From Saprospiraceae bacterium (GTDB taxonomy: Bacteria > Bacteroidota > Bacteroidia > Chitinophagales > Saprospiraceae): DNA of 37,476 nt. The notes under the pieces were generated by a model. It made no database searches and had not been told where the DNA came from. It was given only the letters and a program-made list of their open reading frames with translations. Position 1 is the stretch's first letter, and the number at the start of each line of letters is the position of its first letter. The translations under genes and the position numbers were made by a program. The DNA is taken from the NCBI GenBank assembly GCA_020628645.1, contig JAHDES010000062.1, positions 1 through 37,476 on the forward strand, written 5' to 3'. Shown in pieces: positions 1-8,675 of this stretch.

Positions 1-115
1 TTTAAACCTATTTTTTAAATTTCAAAATTTTTGACCTGCGAAAGGTCAGTTAATAATGATGGGTTCATTACAGCGTAGATTCCAAAAAAAAACAGGACTA
101 AGTGAATTAAACAAA

Positions 116-430
116 TTAATCTGCTTCATCTAATAATTGATTTTCATCTGTAATAGGTAAAACTTCTTCTCCATTGACTAAAAATTGGAGGTTGGATAAA
201 TCAAAGCTATTGATATTTTCTACCTGCTTATTTTTCGGAATCACATAGGCTAATAATTTTTCATACGCAAAAACAAAATCTTTACCTTCCAACTTACCAA
301 GTTCTTGCTGTAATTTTTCTTGATTGGCTTCAAGTAGTGCTGCCAATACTTCTTTTTGAGATTGAGTGGTTTTGTTTTGTGTTCCTTTTTGGCGACCACC
401 ATATTTTTTATGCCCTTCTTTAAATGCCAT
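116..430 (-). CDS. DUF5681-like small protein of mobile element
   Basis: A 104-residue protein. Its N-terminus is rich in Gly and Lys (GGRQKGTQNKTT, about residues 11-22), which resembles the GRPKGxxNK signature of DUF5681 proteins found next to phage packaging or replication genes. The middle is a helical stretch (about residues 25-65) and the C-terminus is acidic. It is the last gene of a tightly packed minus-strand series, 26 nt after the VRR-NUC gene. The signature suggests a small nucleic-acid-binding protein. Its function is unknown, and family membership rests only on the N-terminal motif. Confidence 0.6.
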   Translation of the reverse strand: MAFKEGHKKYGGRQKGTQNKTTQSQKEVLAALLEANQEKLQQELGKLEGKDFVFAYEKLLAYVIPKNKQVENINSFDLSNLQFLVNGEEVLPITDENQLLDEAD

Positions 431-456
431 GACTAATATTTTAAATTGCGTATTCT

Positions 457-888
457 TTAATCATTTGCTGTTTCATTCCAGCGATTTATAAATTGTTCAA
501 AGGTATAAGCAGTACAGAAAACTCCTCCTGCTTGTTCGACTTCAGCTCCAAACTTTTTTTGATGTTCGCTTAATTTATCTCGTCCGTATTTTACTTCGAT
601 TTGCCAAGTTCTCCCCTCTCGAATAGCTGAAATATCTGCTATTCCTTTACGAGTATTTGACTTTCGATGTCGCCCTAATTTTGCATCATAGATGCCTGTA
701 TTATTGACACGCCAAGCCATACATGCTTCTTGCAAATTGATAAAAGCAAGAATACACTTCGTCAAAGCATTCGCACTATTTTCGTTTAATTTGGGCTTTA
801 CAATAGCATACTCAGGAAGGCTGCTTGTTTTGCGTTTATGTTCTAATAGATCCAGTTCAAGTTGTTTTATCAATGGACTTTTCTTCAT
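457..888 (-). CDS. VRR-NUC domain nuclease
   Basis: A 143-residue protein with the layout of a stand-alone VRR-NUC (PD-(D/E)XK-type) nuclease. It has GIADISAI at about residues 82-89, then an EVK catalytic motif at about 97-99, then KLSEHQKKFGAEVEQAGG, the typical 'lSpeQ..f...v...Gg' tail. Such enzymes in phages and integrative elements are thought to be structure-specific DNases acting in replication or recombination. It sits 2 nt after the primase-like gene, so the two are probably co-transcribed and translationally coupled. The catalytic residues look intact. The substrate cannot be read from the sequence. Confidence 0.8.
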   Translation of the reverse strand: MKKSPLIKQLELDLLEHKRKTSSLPEYAIVKPKLNENSANALTKCILAFINLQEACMAWRVNNTGIYDAKLGRHRKSNTRKGIADISAIREGRTWQIEVKYGRDKLSEHQKKFGAEVEQAGGVFCTAYTFEQFINRWNETAND

Positions 889-890
889 AG

Positions 891-1967
891 CTAAGATGTT
901 CGTATTAAATCAAAAGTGGAGATCATTTTCTTTACGTTTTCATTTTTCAACATGGCAAAAGGTTTATTCCATTGAGTAGGATAACCATATTCATTCAAAT
1001 TGATTTCGACAGATGCATCATGTAAATATTGTTTAGACCAATAATCTAGAAAGAAATCTGCTACATCTAAACCCTGTTTGCGTTGCTTTGTCGTAGAAGC
1101 TTTTATCAATAAATCTGAAACTTGTACGTAAGTACCAATGTATTTGGCTTTATCTCGCCATTCCTTACCTACTCCTAAATCTGGAAATAGGATAACTTTC
1201 CTGTTTTTAAGCGTTTTCCATGTATTTTGTTCTTTCCATTTCACTCCATTTTTCCCTCCTGTCGCCATCCAAGTATATTTCGGAGCTAAGCCTAAGGAAG
1301 AAAAAGCCGTCATCAGAATAGCCGTTTTTTCACTTTCCACAATGGCAATAGTATTGTTATTTTCTGTATTTAATTGATGTAAGCCATACAAACATTGAAC
1401 TAGATTGGGGGCATGGACTCCTTCTCGTTTCAATAAATTTTTACCCATAAAAAAAGCACCTGCCTCTTTATTTCGTCTTCCTGTTTTTTTATTATAATGC
1501 ATGACTTTAGCTTGGCGAATTTTTAAATCTGTATCAATTTGCCAAAAAACGACTGCACCATTATACATTTTGGAAGTACCGATATAAAATTGCTGAATTA
1601 AATCATCTACCAACTGTTTATCAAACAGCGTATACAACCATATCACAAAGGGATTAATAGTGTATTGTGCCATACTTTTAGCTAAATATTTATTGGCAAT
1701 AAATGACAAATCTATGGGCGGTGGCAAGGCATCCATTACAAAAGATAAATCAGCATTCGGTGTAAGTAAGGGGTTATCAGTGAAAAATTGTTTAGGAGTA
1801 TAATGATATTGACAATTTTCTTCCCGATCACATCTACCAACAGTACTATCTAAATATTGTGATGTTTCACGATCTACATAAAGTACAAATCGCTTTTTAC
1901 GACAACGAGGGCAGGCATGTTTTTTAGATGATTTATCTAACTGATAGCGATATGTTTTCTGAAGCAT
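891..1967 (-). CDS. DUF6371-like Toprim/primase-type protein
   Basis: A 358-residue protein that starts with a CPRC...CDREENC zinc-ribbon-like segment (about residues 19-52). A Toprim-like core follows: IAIVESEKTAIL (about residues 207-218) supplies the conserved Glu, VILFPDLG (about 258-265) the Asp motif, and GLDVADFFLD (about 299-308) follows. This order matches DUF6371 proteins of Bacteroidota, which resemble the zinc-finger and Toprim parts of DnaG-type primases. It overlaps the stop codon of the upstream helicase gene by one base (TAATG), so translation is coupled. Likely role: primer synthesis for element replication together with the helicase. The function is inferred. Confidence 0.7.
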   Translation of the reverse strand: MLQKTYRYQLDKSSKKHACPRCRKKRFVLYVDRETSQYLDSTVGRCDREENCQYHYTPKQFFTDNPLLTPNADLSFVMDALPPPIDLSFIANKYLAKSMAQYTINPFVIWLYTLFDKQLVDDLIQQFYIGTSKMYNGAVVFWQIDTDLKIRQAKVMHYNKKTGRRNKEAGAFFMGKNLLKREGVHAPNLVQCLYGLHQLNTENNNTIAIVESEKTAILMTAFSSLGLAPKYTWMATGGKNGVKWKEQNTWKTLKNRKVILFPDLGVGKEWRDKAKYIGTYVQVSDLLIKASTTKQRKQGLDVADFFLDYWSKQYLHDASVEINLNEYGYPTQWNKPFAMLKNENVKKMISTFDLIRTS

Positions 1968-3388
1968 TAGCTATATTTTTTTTCGATAAAAATGACCATT
2001 CCTTGCGTTCTTCGCTCCAAGAAATATCCTATATCTCGTAATCGTTTGGCAAACTTTCGATTACTAATAGGTCTATAACCATCCGTTGAACAAAAAATCT
2101 TGTATTCTCTATAAATAACTTTTAAGCTCTCTGCTCGCTCATTGGAAGGATGATAATCCGTATCTTCTAAAAATAGATAGACCGAATCACTTTGCGTTTT
2201 ATAGGTGTTGACTTCTTTTTTGATACGTTCACAAGGAGAAAAATTATTATTCTTTAGCAAACGATTTAATCCTAAAAGCATCCAGTTAAAGACTCCTGCT
2301 AGTTCATTAGATATAATTTGATTTGCCAAATAAGGATTTTGTTCTTCTTCAGGAATGGTTACATCAAAGGGAACAATGATGAATCGTCGAAAATAAGCAT
2401 TGGTTTGTTCAACATCATTTGGTAACGAATTACAATTGAAGGCAAGTTTTGCATAATTACGCATGATAAATGCATTGCCATACTTAAGTCTTGCTTGTAT
2501 AGGCTCTCCTGAGACCAACTGCTTGAAAACATCAGCCTCAATATTTCCACGTATTTCAGAACCATAATTGAGCAATTTGTTTTGAATTAAAGCACGATTA
2601 TGTTCTTCTTTAAGATTACCTAAGCTAAAATTAGTGATATTGTCTTCTCCTACAAGTGCATTAATCACTTCAAAAAATACACTTTTGCCATTGGCTCCGC
2701 CGCCATAAAACAAGAGACATTTTTCGAGTTTGAGATGTTTGGTAAAAATGTATCCAAAAAATTCTGCTGCCACATTTTGTAATTCTACGTCTGGCAAGAC
2801 CTGCTTTATAAAGCGATCAAAAATGGGGCTTTTAGCATCAGGTTTATATTCAAAAGGTAGTTGATAGGTCAAAAAATCATGACGATCAAAATCTCTTAGT
2901 TTCAAGCCTTTTGTAGTAATCTCTGCTGTGCCATTTTTTAAATTGATAAGCACTTTATTTTGTGGAGTTTCAGGAATGGAAAAAATACTAGCTGCAAGAA
3001 ATTGTTTATATAATTTGTCTTGAAATTCATAGTAGCGACTTTCCATTTTGTTATACCCCATTTTTTCAGCTGCCTGCCCTAGAAAAAACTTGAGTTCGTA
3101 TTTATCAATTTGTTGCCAATATTGCCCATTGTAGACATAGATAAAATCATACTGTCTACAAAGTCCCCAATCATTTTGTATTGCAATGGCGAGTATTTTT
3201 TCAATTATTGCAACGATATAATGCTTCTGTTTGGGTTTATCTCCCCCATCTTTAAGCTCCAATAATTCATTGAAATCAATTGTTTCGATTTGTGCCATTA
3301 TCATGGCGAGTAATTCCTTTGCAGACGGGGTTTCATGGGTATTATTGAGTTGTTCTGCCTCTTGTTTCAAATCATTTATCAAATTCAT
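1967..3388 (-). CDS. SF3 (D5/P4-type) replicative helicase
   Basis: A 473-residue protein. A D5_N-like domain (about residues 60-215) precedes a superfamily 3 helicase core with Walker A GGGANGKS at about residues 229-236. The later segment FNCNSLPNDVEQTNAYFRR, containing the sensor Asn and arginine-finger region typical of P4/D5 helicases, lies at about 314-332. The C-terminus looks like a winged-helix domain. It lacks the N-terminal AEP primase domain of full P4 alpha proteins, and the neighbouring Toprim protein may supply priming. This is the central replication gene of the element, and its motifs appear intact. Confidence 0.85.
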   Translation of the reverse strand: MNLINDLKQEAEQLNNTHETPSAKELLAMIMAQIETIDFNELLELKDGGDKPKQKHYIVAIIEKILAIAIQNDWGLCRQYDFIYVYNGQYWQQIDKYELKFFLGQAAEKMGYNKMESRYYEFQDKLYKQFLAASIFSIPETPQNKVLINLKNGTAEITTKGLKLRDFDRHDFLTYQLPFEYKPDAKSPIFDRFIKQVLPDVELQNVAAEFFGYIFTKHLKLEKCLLFYGGGANGKSVFFEVINALVGEDNITNFSLGNLKEEHNRALIQNKLLNYGSEIRGNIEADVFKQLVSGEPIQARLKYGNAFIMRNYAKLAFNCNSLPNDVEQTNAYFRRFIIVPFDVTIPEEEQNPYLANQIISNELAGVFNWMLLGLNRLLKNNNFSPCERIKKEVNTYKTQSDSVYLFLEDTDYHPSNERAESLKVIYREYKIFCSTDGYRPISNRKFAKRLRDIGYFLERRTQGMVIFIEKKYS

Positions 3389-3412
3389 ATACTCTTCTGT
3401 AGCTTTAAAATT

Positions 3413-3682
3413 TCAGTTAGATTTTTTTGTTGCTTTGGCTGGGTCAGTTGTTAAATACCAAGCTCTAAAGCCTGTTTCTTGACATATTTTTTCTTCTACT
3501 TGCCAAAGCAAGCCTTCTTTTTCAAGTTGTCTTTTGTAGCGACAAAGATTTTTTTGTTTAATACCTGTTGCTTTGGCTGCCATAGAAGCTGTTGCTGTAT
3601 ATTTTCTTAAATAGGTATAAAATTTTCGTTTTTGATTGGTCGAAGAAATACTATCCTGAGTGGATACATTGGTCATTGCCAT
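3413..3682 (-). CDS. Small winged-helix-type DNA-binding protein
   Basis: An 89-residue basic protein. KYTATASMAAKATGIKQKNL (about residues 28-47) followed by CRYKRQLEKEGLLWQV reads as an HTH plus wing, of the kind used to discriminate DNA sites. It lies 24 nt upstream of the helicase gene and on the same strand, so it is probably in the same operon. It may be a replication initiator accessory or an operon regulator. I do not recognise a specific family, and the fold call rests on pattern alone. Confidence 0.5.
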   Translation of the reverse strand: MAMTNVSTQDSISSTNQKRKFYTYLRKYTATASMAAKATGIKQKNLCRYKRQLEKEGLLWQVEEKICQETGFRAWYLTTDPAKATKKSN

Positions 3683-3746
3683 AGTATGATTTTTAAAATG
3701 AGGAAATAGGTTTATCTTCTTTTGCTTTGGAATGGAGATTGAAAAG

Positions 3747-4082
3747 TTATACTACTTTTGTTTCTAAAAAGCGTATTAGTTCTGATAATTTAATTCGAAC
3801 TGCGCCAGCAAATTTATATTTTGTAAACTGCTTGGCTCTTATCCAATTATCTATAGTAGACGTGCCTACTCCTGCTATTTCAGCTGCCTCTTTTTTACTG
3901 ATATACTTGTCAGAATTAGCTAAGTCATTATTGACTTGATTATTGGTAAGAATAGATGGAATTAGTTTTTTTATTGCCTGTTCTTGCTCTTCTCGAAAGA
4001 TTGATCGGAGTTGCGAAAGTGGAACAGCCGTCATGACAAATGCTTCCATAAAAATTGCTTTTTGATTAAGAATATATTGCAA
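3747..4082 (-). CDS. Excisionase-like helix-turn-helix protein
   Basis: A 111-residue protein with a C-terminal MerR/Xis-type HTH (HTH_17): KYISKKEAAEIAGVGTSTID followed by NWIRAKQFTKYKFAGAVRIK (about residues 59-98). This is the classic 'sxxEaAxxlgvsxxTixxWixxgxlxxyxxxgxxrixxseL' pattern. Small proteins of this type next to tyrosine integrases usually act as recombination directionality factors or as replication-gene regulators. The N-terminal 50 residues are helical and uncharacterised. An internal Met at about residue 16 (FVMTAVPLS) could be an alternative start. Confidence 0.7.
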   Translation of the reverse strand: MQYILNQKAIFMEAFVMTAVPLSQLRSIFREEQEQAIKKLIPSILTNNQVNNDLANSDKYISKKEAAEIAGVGTSTIDNWIRAKQFTKYKFAGAVRIKLSELIRFLETKVV

Positions 4083-4141
4083 TATTATGGCGATAAAGGA
4101 GTAATGTTGGTATTTGGGGAATCCCCGATTATTTCCCCATT

Positions 4142-5224
4142 TTAGGAAAGATCAATTTTATGTTTGAGTTTTTCAATAGCCGTTTTATTGACATTAAGTT
4201 TCTCAAAGATGGGTACTAATTTTTCGAGTAACGATTTGGGATAATTATCTTTTCCTTTTTCTCGTTGATTAATATGTTTTTTTACATTTTGGGCAGGCGT
4301 TCTAAAATTAGAACTTTGACTATTTCCGCTTTCAGGAATATCATCGGTCACCATACAAAAAAAACGATTAATATTCTCTGCACTCACCCGTTGGGTAATT
4401 TGTTGTTCAACGTCAATTCCAAAAATATTTTCCATAAAATAGAAACAAGCAAGGAGCTGTTCTTCTCTGGTCAATTGTGCAAACATTCCATTTCGAGAAA
4501 TATTATCTGAATTTTCTTCTTGATAGCCAATATTAATCAACAACTGTCGATAAAAGGCTGTAAGTACTTTAGTATCAAACAATTTACTAGCCAATGAAAT
4601 ATGATAAGAAGCATCTTTAATCGCATGAGTTTTAGCTTCGATGTAAGAATTTTCTATATCTTGTAGTACTTTTTTAATTTGAAATGCAATATCTTTTTTG
4701 GTAAATAATGGATCATTGATCAGTCTTAAAATATGCCCTCTTTCTTGACTTAAAATGCTACGTATAAAATCTCTTTTTACAATTTCAAGACGATCTTTGG
4801 TATAAATTGCACCATAATCAAAATAGCTGACTTCCTCACCTTGATGCCATACTTTAAGTTCCTTACCATATTTTTGGATAAGAGACATTAGTATTTGATC
4901 GAGTTGAGGTGTAAAATAGGGTTCAAACTCATTTAGTTTATTCCATATTCGATTAGAATATGCTTTTAACTCTTTCAAAATATTTTCGACATACGTTTTT
5001 TCGTATTCTAAGGCATGTCTTTCTAAAGATTGCTTTCTTTTTTGAGAAAGCAACTGTTTTATTTTTAATAGTTGATGTTCTATTGCTAAACGATTTTGCT
5101 CCAGTTGATGAGCATCTTCGATAGAAGGATGATGTAGATCAATACCTTTAGTACAATTATCAACCATGTTTTTCCATCGTTGATTTATTTCGTGTATTAA
5201 CTTTTCATTCTTGGGGATACTCAT
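4142..5224 (-). CDS. Uncharacterised coiled-coil protein of mobile element
   Basis: A 360-residue protein with no recognised domain. Its N-terminal third is rich in Leu, Lys, Glu and Gln (about residues 35-95) and probably forms coiled coils. The middle is mixed helical. The C-terminus (about residues 310-360) is a basic tail resembling the C-terminal region of RteC-type regulators (NxxKTAIEKLK ending). RteC proteins regulate excision in Bacteroidota conjugative transposons, so a regulatory role is possible but weakly supported. It is the first gene of the minus-strand block and faces the integrase across a 300-bp gap. Confidence 0.5.
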   Translation of the reverse strand: MSIPKNEKLIHEINQRWKNMVDNCTKGIDLHHPSIEDAHQLEQNRLAIEHQLLKIKQLLSQKRKQSLERHALEYEKTYVENILKELKAYSNRIWNKLNEFEPYFTPQLDQILMSLIQKYGKELKVWHQGEEVSYFDYGAIYTKDRLEIVKRDFIRSILSQERGHILRLINDPLFTKKDIAFQIKKVLQDIENSYIEAKTHAIKDASYHISLASKLFDTKVLTAFYRQLLINIGYQEENSDNISRNGMFAQLTREEQLLACFYFMENIFGIDVEQQITQRVSAENINRFFCMVTDDIPESGNSQSSNFRTPAQNVKKHINQREKGKDNYPKSLLEKLVPIFEKLNVNKTAIEKLKHKIDLS

Positions 5225-5280
5225 AAGGATAAATTTTCTAGTTAATATTTAATAACCATCCTAGTCATCTTATAAACGAC

Positions 5281-5318
5281 AAAACCGCCTGACAATACGT
5301 TAATTGTCAAGCGGTTTT
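5281..5318. terminator. Strong hairpin, likely bidirectional terminator
   Basis: AAAACCGCCTGACAAT (5281-5296) pairs with ATTGTCAAGCGGTTTT (5303-5318) across a 6-nt loop with one offset. Arm ends are A-rich on one side and T-rich on the other, so it could stop transcription in both directions. It sits in the divergent gap between the 360-aa gene and the integrase, which is an odd place for a terminator. It may insulate the element's two transcription units or be a recombinase-binding palindrome. Confidence 0.55.
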
Positions 5319-5446
5319 GCGATAAAGTTGTAGCGAGAGAGAGACTTGATTTGTCTCTTCGTATGACATTCTGTGATATTTTAAATACATTGATTATCAA
5401 TTACTTATGTATTTATTGTGTCATGTAATATTACTGGCAATTAATG

Positions 5447-5470
5447 AAAACGACGACCAAAACGACGACT
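5447..5470 (+). repeat. 12-bp direct repeat upstream of integrase
   Basis: AAAACGACGAC occurs twice in tandem at a 12-bp period (5447-5457 and 5459-5469), about 60 bp before the integrase start codon. Short direct repeats near integrase genes are often arm-type integrase or excisionase sites. Nothing here proves binding. The rest of 5225-5528 holds the hairpin at 5281-5318 and no visible gene. Confidence 0.4.
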
Positions 5471-5528
5471 AATTCAATTAATTTTTGTATCTTAGGTATA
5501 CATTTCTACCATCAAAAAAAGCTGTTTT

Positions 5529-6841
5529 ATGCCTAAAGAAACGAAGATTCCAAAGGTTCGATTTAACCTAAAAAGCCACGATCCTAACACTCAAGCCAAC
5601 GAAGAAATACTCATAATTTTAGTCTATCGCTATAATGGAAATCGCATTTTATATTCTACAGGAGAGAAGGTAATTTCCAAATATTGGGACAAAAATAAGC
5701 AACGCGCTAAGAGTGTAAAAGGTTATTACCAAGAGTATCGAGAACTCAACGAACGCCTAAAATACTACGAAGAGCTTGTCACAGAAATCTATGTAGAAAA
5801 TGATTTTGGCGACATTTCTCTAGACAAATTTAAGAAATTAATCGCTAATGGAAATCGAAAACGAAAGCCCAAGGTAAAAGGCAAACCCACCTTGTTTCAA
5901 TTCATCGAGCAGTTTATTGAGGAGCGTAAAGCCAGAGGAAGTTCTAATAAAAAACGTTGGGATAAATTCCCGGGGTCTATGAGCATCTTAGAAATTACGC
6001 CAAAGAAAAGCGCATCAAATTAGATTATGATTCCATTGACTGGAAATTTAAAGCTGATTTTGAAACGTGGCTTTATCAGCCTCCTCGTAATCATTCCATC
6101 AATAATGCCTCAAAAGTACTACAGGTGGTCAAGCAGTTTATGCACGAAGCCTTACGAAGAGAATACCATACTAATACTAAATTTCAACAAACAGGTTTTG
6201 CCATAAAACGGGTAAAAGTGAAGAATAAAATTCGGCTCAATCCTAATGAGGTAAAAACAATCATGCAATATGATTTTAGCGAAAAGCCTTTCTTAGATAA
6301 AGTACGTGATATGTTTATTGCGGCTTGTTTCTCAGGTCTGCGTATCAGCGATTGGGGAAATATTAATCGCTCCCATCTGATCGATCATAATGGCCGTTTG
6401 TTTATCCAACTGATGATGGCAAAGACAAAGAATGTAGTCTATATTCCTGTGATGGATGAATTGCTCGTTATCTTGAAAAAATACGATTATGAATTACCAA
6501 CAATGGCTTCTCAGGTCTTTAATCGTTCGATTAAAGAAGTATTAAAATTAGCGATTCCCGACAGCACCTTCTTACGGGTCTATAGTGAAGGGGGCACCGT
6601 AAAAGATGAAATTGCACCCAAATGGAAATTTGTATCGAGCCACGCAGGACGCCGTACTTTTGCTTCTAATCGCTACATGGAAGGTTGGGCATTACGTACC
6701 ATTAAAAATATCTTAGGACACGCTAGCGAAGCACAAACAGAAGAATATATGGACATTTCTGATTTAGAATTAGCGGACAGAGAAGCTCGTTTATTGGAGT
6801 TGCAAAAAGTAGCAAAGACTTTAAATGTGGTACGAGTATAG
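5529..6841 (+). pseudogene. Tyrosine recombinase/integrase, frameshifted
   Basis: Two reading frames (5529-6023 and 6125-6841) are halves of one integrase of about 437 residues. The first half holds the arm-binding and SAM-like N-terminus. The second holds the catalytic core: Arg in FSGLRISDW, HAGRR (HxxR), LGHAS and the nucleophile in TEEYMDIS. Around 5971-5978 the run CCCGGGGTCTAT lacks one base. Restoring a G gives ...FPGVYEHLRNYAKEKR... and joins the frames with no other change. All catalytic residues survive, so the loss is recent, or it is a homopolymer sequencing error. If real, the element is probably locked in place unless helped in trans. Confidence 0.85.
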
Positions 6842-6883
6842 TGTTTTGACTGAAGGTATAAACTAAATTCTGCCAAAGAACGT

Positions 6884-6914
6884 TTCTTGAAAATATCTAG
6901 GTCAAGAATTTTTT
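6884..6914 (+). terminator. Rho-independent terminator of integrase
   Basis: TTCTTGA (6884-6890) pairs with TCAAGAA (6902-6908), followed by six T residues (6909-6914) on the plus strand. It overlaps the end of the convergent histidine kinase gene by two bases. Confidence 0.6.
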
Positions 6915-7884
6915 AAACTTGTTGGATCACCAAATTATGAAGCTGATCTTCGATTACATATTGTATGTGTAAATTAGATTGCTCACAAATTCGTTGTACA
7001 ATAGATAAACCCAAACCTAAACTCTCAGTTACTTCGGATTCTCGCTTAAATCGTTTGAATAATTCCTTTGGTTTTGCGGTAATAGACTTACCCGAATTTT
7101 TGATTTTTAGATGATTGCTATCCATTTCAATTTGAATAAAACCATCTTGCTCAATATTATGGCGTATAGCATTTTGGATTAAATTGGCAATTAATATCTC
7201 GGCAAGGGTTTCACTCATTTCTACTATAAAAGGAGTATTATCCTTTTTCTGAACATCAATTTCCTGAATTTGAATCAAATCTTTAAAATTTTGTAAAACC
7301 TCATCTACAATCCTTGAAAAATCTACTTTTGTGCTATCAGAAAATCGTTGATGTTCGATTTTAGATAGTAAAATCAAGGAGCTATTAATTTTAGAAAGTC
7401 GATTTGTATTTTGTAATACAGTCGCTAAAGAAGTAATTTCTTTTTCTCCAAGATGCGGTGATTGTAAGAGTAATTCAATATGCCCCTTGATGATGGCAAG
7501 TGGCGTTTGTAATTCATGTGAAGCATTCTGGGTAAACTGCTTATTCGCTTGATATGTCGCGCGTATACGATTGATAAGTTCGATTAAATATTCATTGAGT
7601 TCATTAAAAATGGGATAGGGCGATTGTTCAAAAATCACTTTGGTGGGTTCATCTACATCAAATTCTTCTAAGGTCTGAAAAATTTGGAGCAATTGGTTGC
7701 GAATGGTTTGTATCCGATAATAAGTTATCATCCTAAAACCAATAGCAATTATAATCAATGGAATGACGACTACCCACACCGCCGAATAAAAAAGCTCACT
7801 AGGTAGCAACTGTTTTATTAGAATTACAGCCACTCCCAGGGCCACCAAAAAAGGAATAGAATATAAATGCTTCAGCCGTTTCAA
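6913..7884 (-). CDS. Intramembrane-type sensor histidine kinase
   Basis: A 323-residue kinase. Two membrane spans (about residues 10-26 and 33-55) are separated by only a few periplasmic residues, and there is no extracytoplasmic sensor domain. A short cytoplasmic linker leads to a HisKA domain with phospho-acceptor His at about residue 123 in ASHELQTPLA. The ATPase domain has an N-box (NLIQNAIRHN), F-box (LFKRFKRE) and G2-box (LGLGLSIV). Kinases with this layout usually sense events in or at the membrane, such as envelope damage or cationic compounds. It overlaps the response regulator gene by 4 bp (ATGA). By position it is the likely switch for the polyamine-type cluster that follows. Confidence 0.9.
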   Translation of the reverse strand: MKRLKHLYSIPFLVALGVAVILIKQLLPSELFYSAVWVVVIPLIIIAIGFRMITYYRIQTIRNQLLQIFQTLEEFDVDEPTKVIFEQSPYPIFNELNEYLIELINRIRATYQANKQFTQNASHELQTPLAIIKGHIELLLQSPHLGEKEITSLATVLQNTNRLSKINSSLILLSKIEHQRFSDSTKVDFSRIVDEVLQNFKDLIQIQEIDVQKKDNTPFIVEMSETLAEILIANLIQNAIRHNIEQDGFIQIEMDSNHLKIKNSGKSITAKPKELFKRFKRESEVTESLGLGLSIVQRICEQSNLHIQYVIEDQLHNLVIQQV

Positions 7885-8558
7885 TGTGTTTGAAATTTAT
7901 AACCGATCCCATAGACCGTTTTCAGGAAATTACCGCACTCGTGATTTGCCAATTTTTTTCTAAGATTTTTAATGTGCGCATAAATAAAATCAAAGGAAAC
8001 AGCATCATCCATATAATCGCCCCAAAGATATTCTGCAATACTATCTTTGGTCACGATTCTATTTTTATTTCGAGCCAAGAAGAGTAAAATATCATATTCT
8101 TTTTTGGTCAATTTCAATTCTGTACCTGTTGCAATGACTTTTCGTTCGTCTAAATGAATTACTAAATCACCATAGTTTAATTCATCACTAAATTGGTTGG
8201 TTTTACGACGTAGCACGGCTTTAATTCGAGCATTTAATTCGGGTAAATTAAAAGGCTTGGTTAAGTAATCATCTGCCCCCAATTCCAGTCCTGATATTCG
8301 ATCATCTACAGTGTCTCGTGCTGAGGTAATGATGATACCTGCTTTAGACTGATCGCTTCGTAGCATTTTTACCAATTGTAATCCATCGCCCCCAGGTAAA
8401 TTCAAATCAACAATCACTACATCATACTCATAATTATTGATCTTTTTATAGCCCTCCCGAAAATCAGTTGCCGACTCACAGACATAGCCTTCTCGTTTAA
8501 GGTAACGAAGAATCAAGTCCAGTAAATCTTGCTCATCTTCTATGAGGAGTAGTTTCAT
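7881..8558 (-). CDS. OmpR/PhoB-family response regulator
   Basis: A 225-residue regulator. The receiver domain has an acidic pocket (EDE, residues 7-9), phospho-acceptor Asp51 in IVDLNLPGGDG, and Lys101 in LTKPFN. A C-terminal winged helix (about 125-225) has the family pattern LTKKEYDILLFLARNKNRIV. OmpR-type proteins bind head-to-tail direct repeats of about 11 bp period. Five such repeats (TTCAGA-N5-TTCAGA) lie 1-2.9 kb upstream at promoters of the neighbouring genes, and I propose it binds them. No such box is seen in its own upstream region (8559-8675), so it is probably not autoregulated through that site. Confidence 0.92.
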   Translation of the reverse strand: MKLLLIEDEQDLLDLILRYLKREGYVCESATDFREGYKKINNYEYDVVIVDLNLPGGDGLQLVKMLRSDQSKAGIIITSARDTVDDRISGLELGADDYLTKPFNLPELNARIKAVLRRKTNQFSDELNYGDLVIHLDERKVIATGTELKLTKKEYDILLFLARNKNRIVTKDSIAEYLWGDYMDDAVSFDFIYAHIKNLRKKLANHECGNFLKTVYGIGYKFQTH

Positions 8559-8599
8559 TATAACAAGTGTTGAACAACTAAATATACAATTAATACGCT

Positions 8600-8641
8600 A
8601 AAAAAGGAAAGCCTCCAAGAGGGCTCTTGAAAGCTTTTCCT
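8600..8641 (-). terminator. Terminator after the DksA/TraR-like gene
   Basis: On the minus strand AGGAAAAGC...GCTTTCCTTTTTT encloses an inner perfect stem CAAGAG/CTCTTG (plus strand 8616-8629) and ends in a T-run. It lies 35 nt beyond the stop codon of the 197-aa gene and upstream of the response regulator, so the regulator pair is probably a separate transcript. Confidence 0.7.
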
Positions 8642-8675
8642 ATTATTGTTAAGCAAAGAAATATGGATAACATTT

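Larger units (their letters stand above)
1..6914. mobile_element. Right part of an integrative mobile element
   Basis: This is a block of replication-type genes on the minus strand (nuclease, Toprim/primase-like, SF3 helicase, small HTH proteins). It ends in a tyrosine integrase on the plus strand at the right border. The gene content matches small integrative elements or phage satellites of Bacteroidota. The left end lies outside the window, and no capsid, conjugation or cargo genes are visible in this part. No tRNA or clear att core is recognisable near 6842-6912, so the exact boundary is inferred from the change in gene content after the integrase. Confidence 0.75.

Noticed and set aside
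692-979. 95-aa plus-strand frame across the VRR-NUC and primase-like genes
   Set aside because: It is antisense to two tightly coupled genes with clear motifs.
6842-6912. tRNA or att core at the right border of the integrative element
   Set aside because: No cloverleaf-like sequence, and no direct repeat matching the window's left part was visible.
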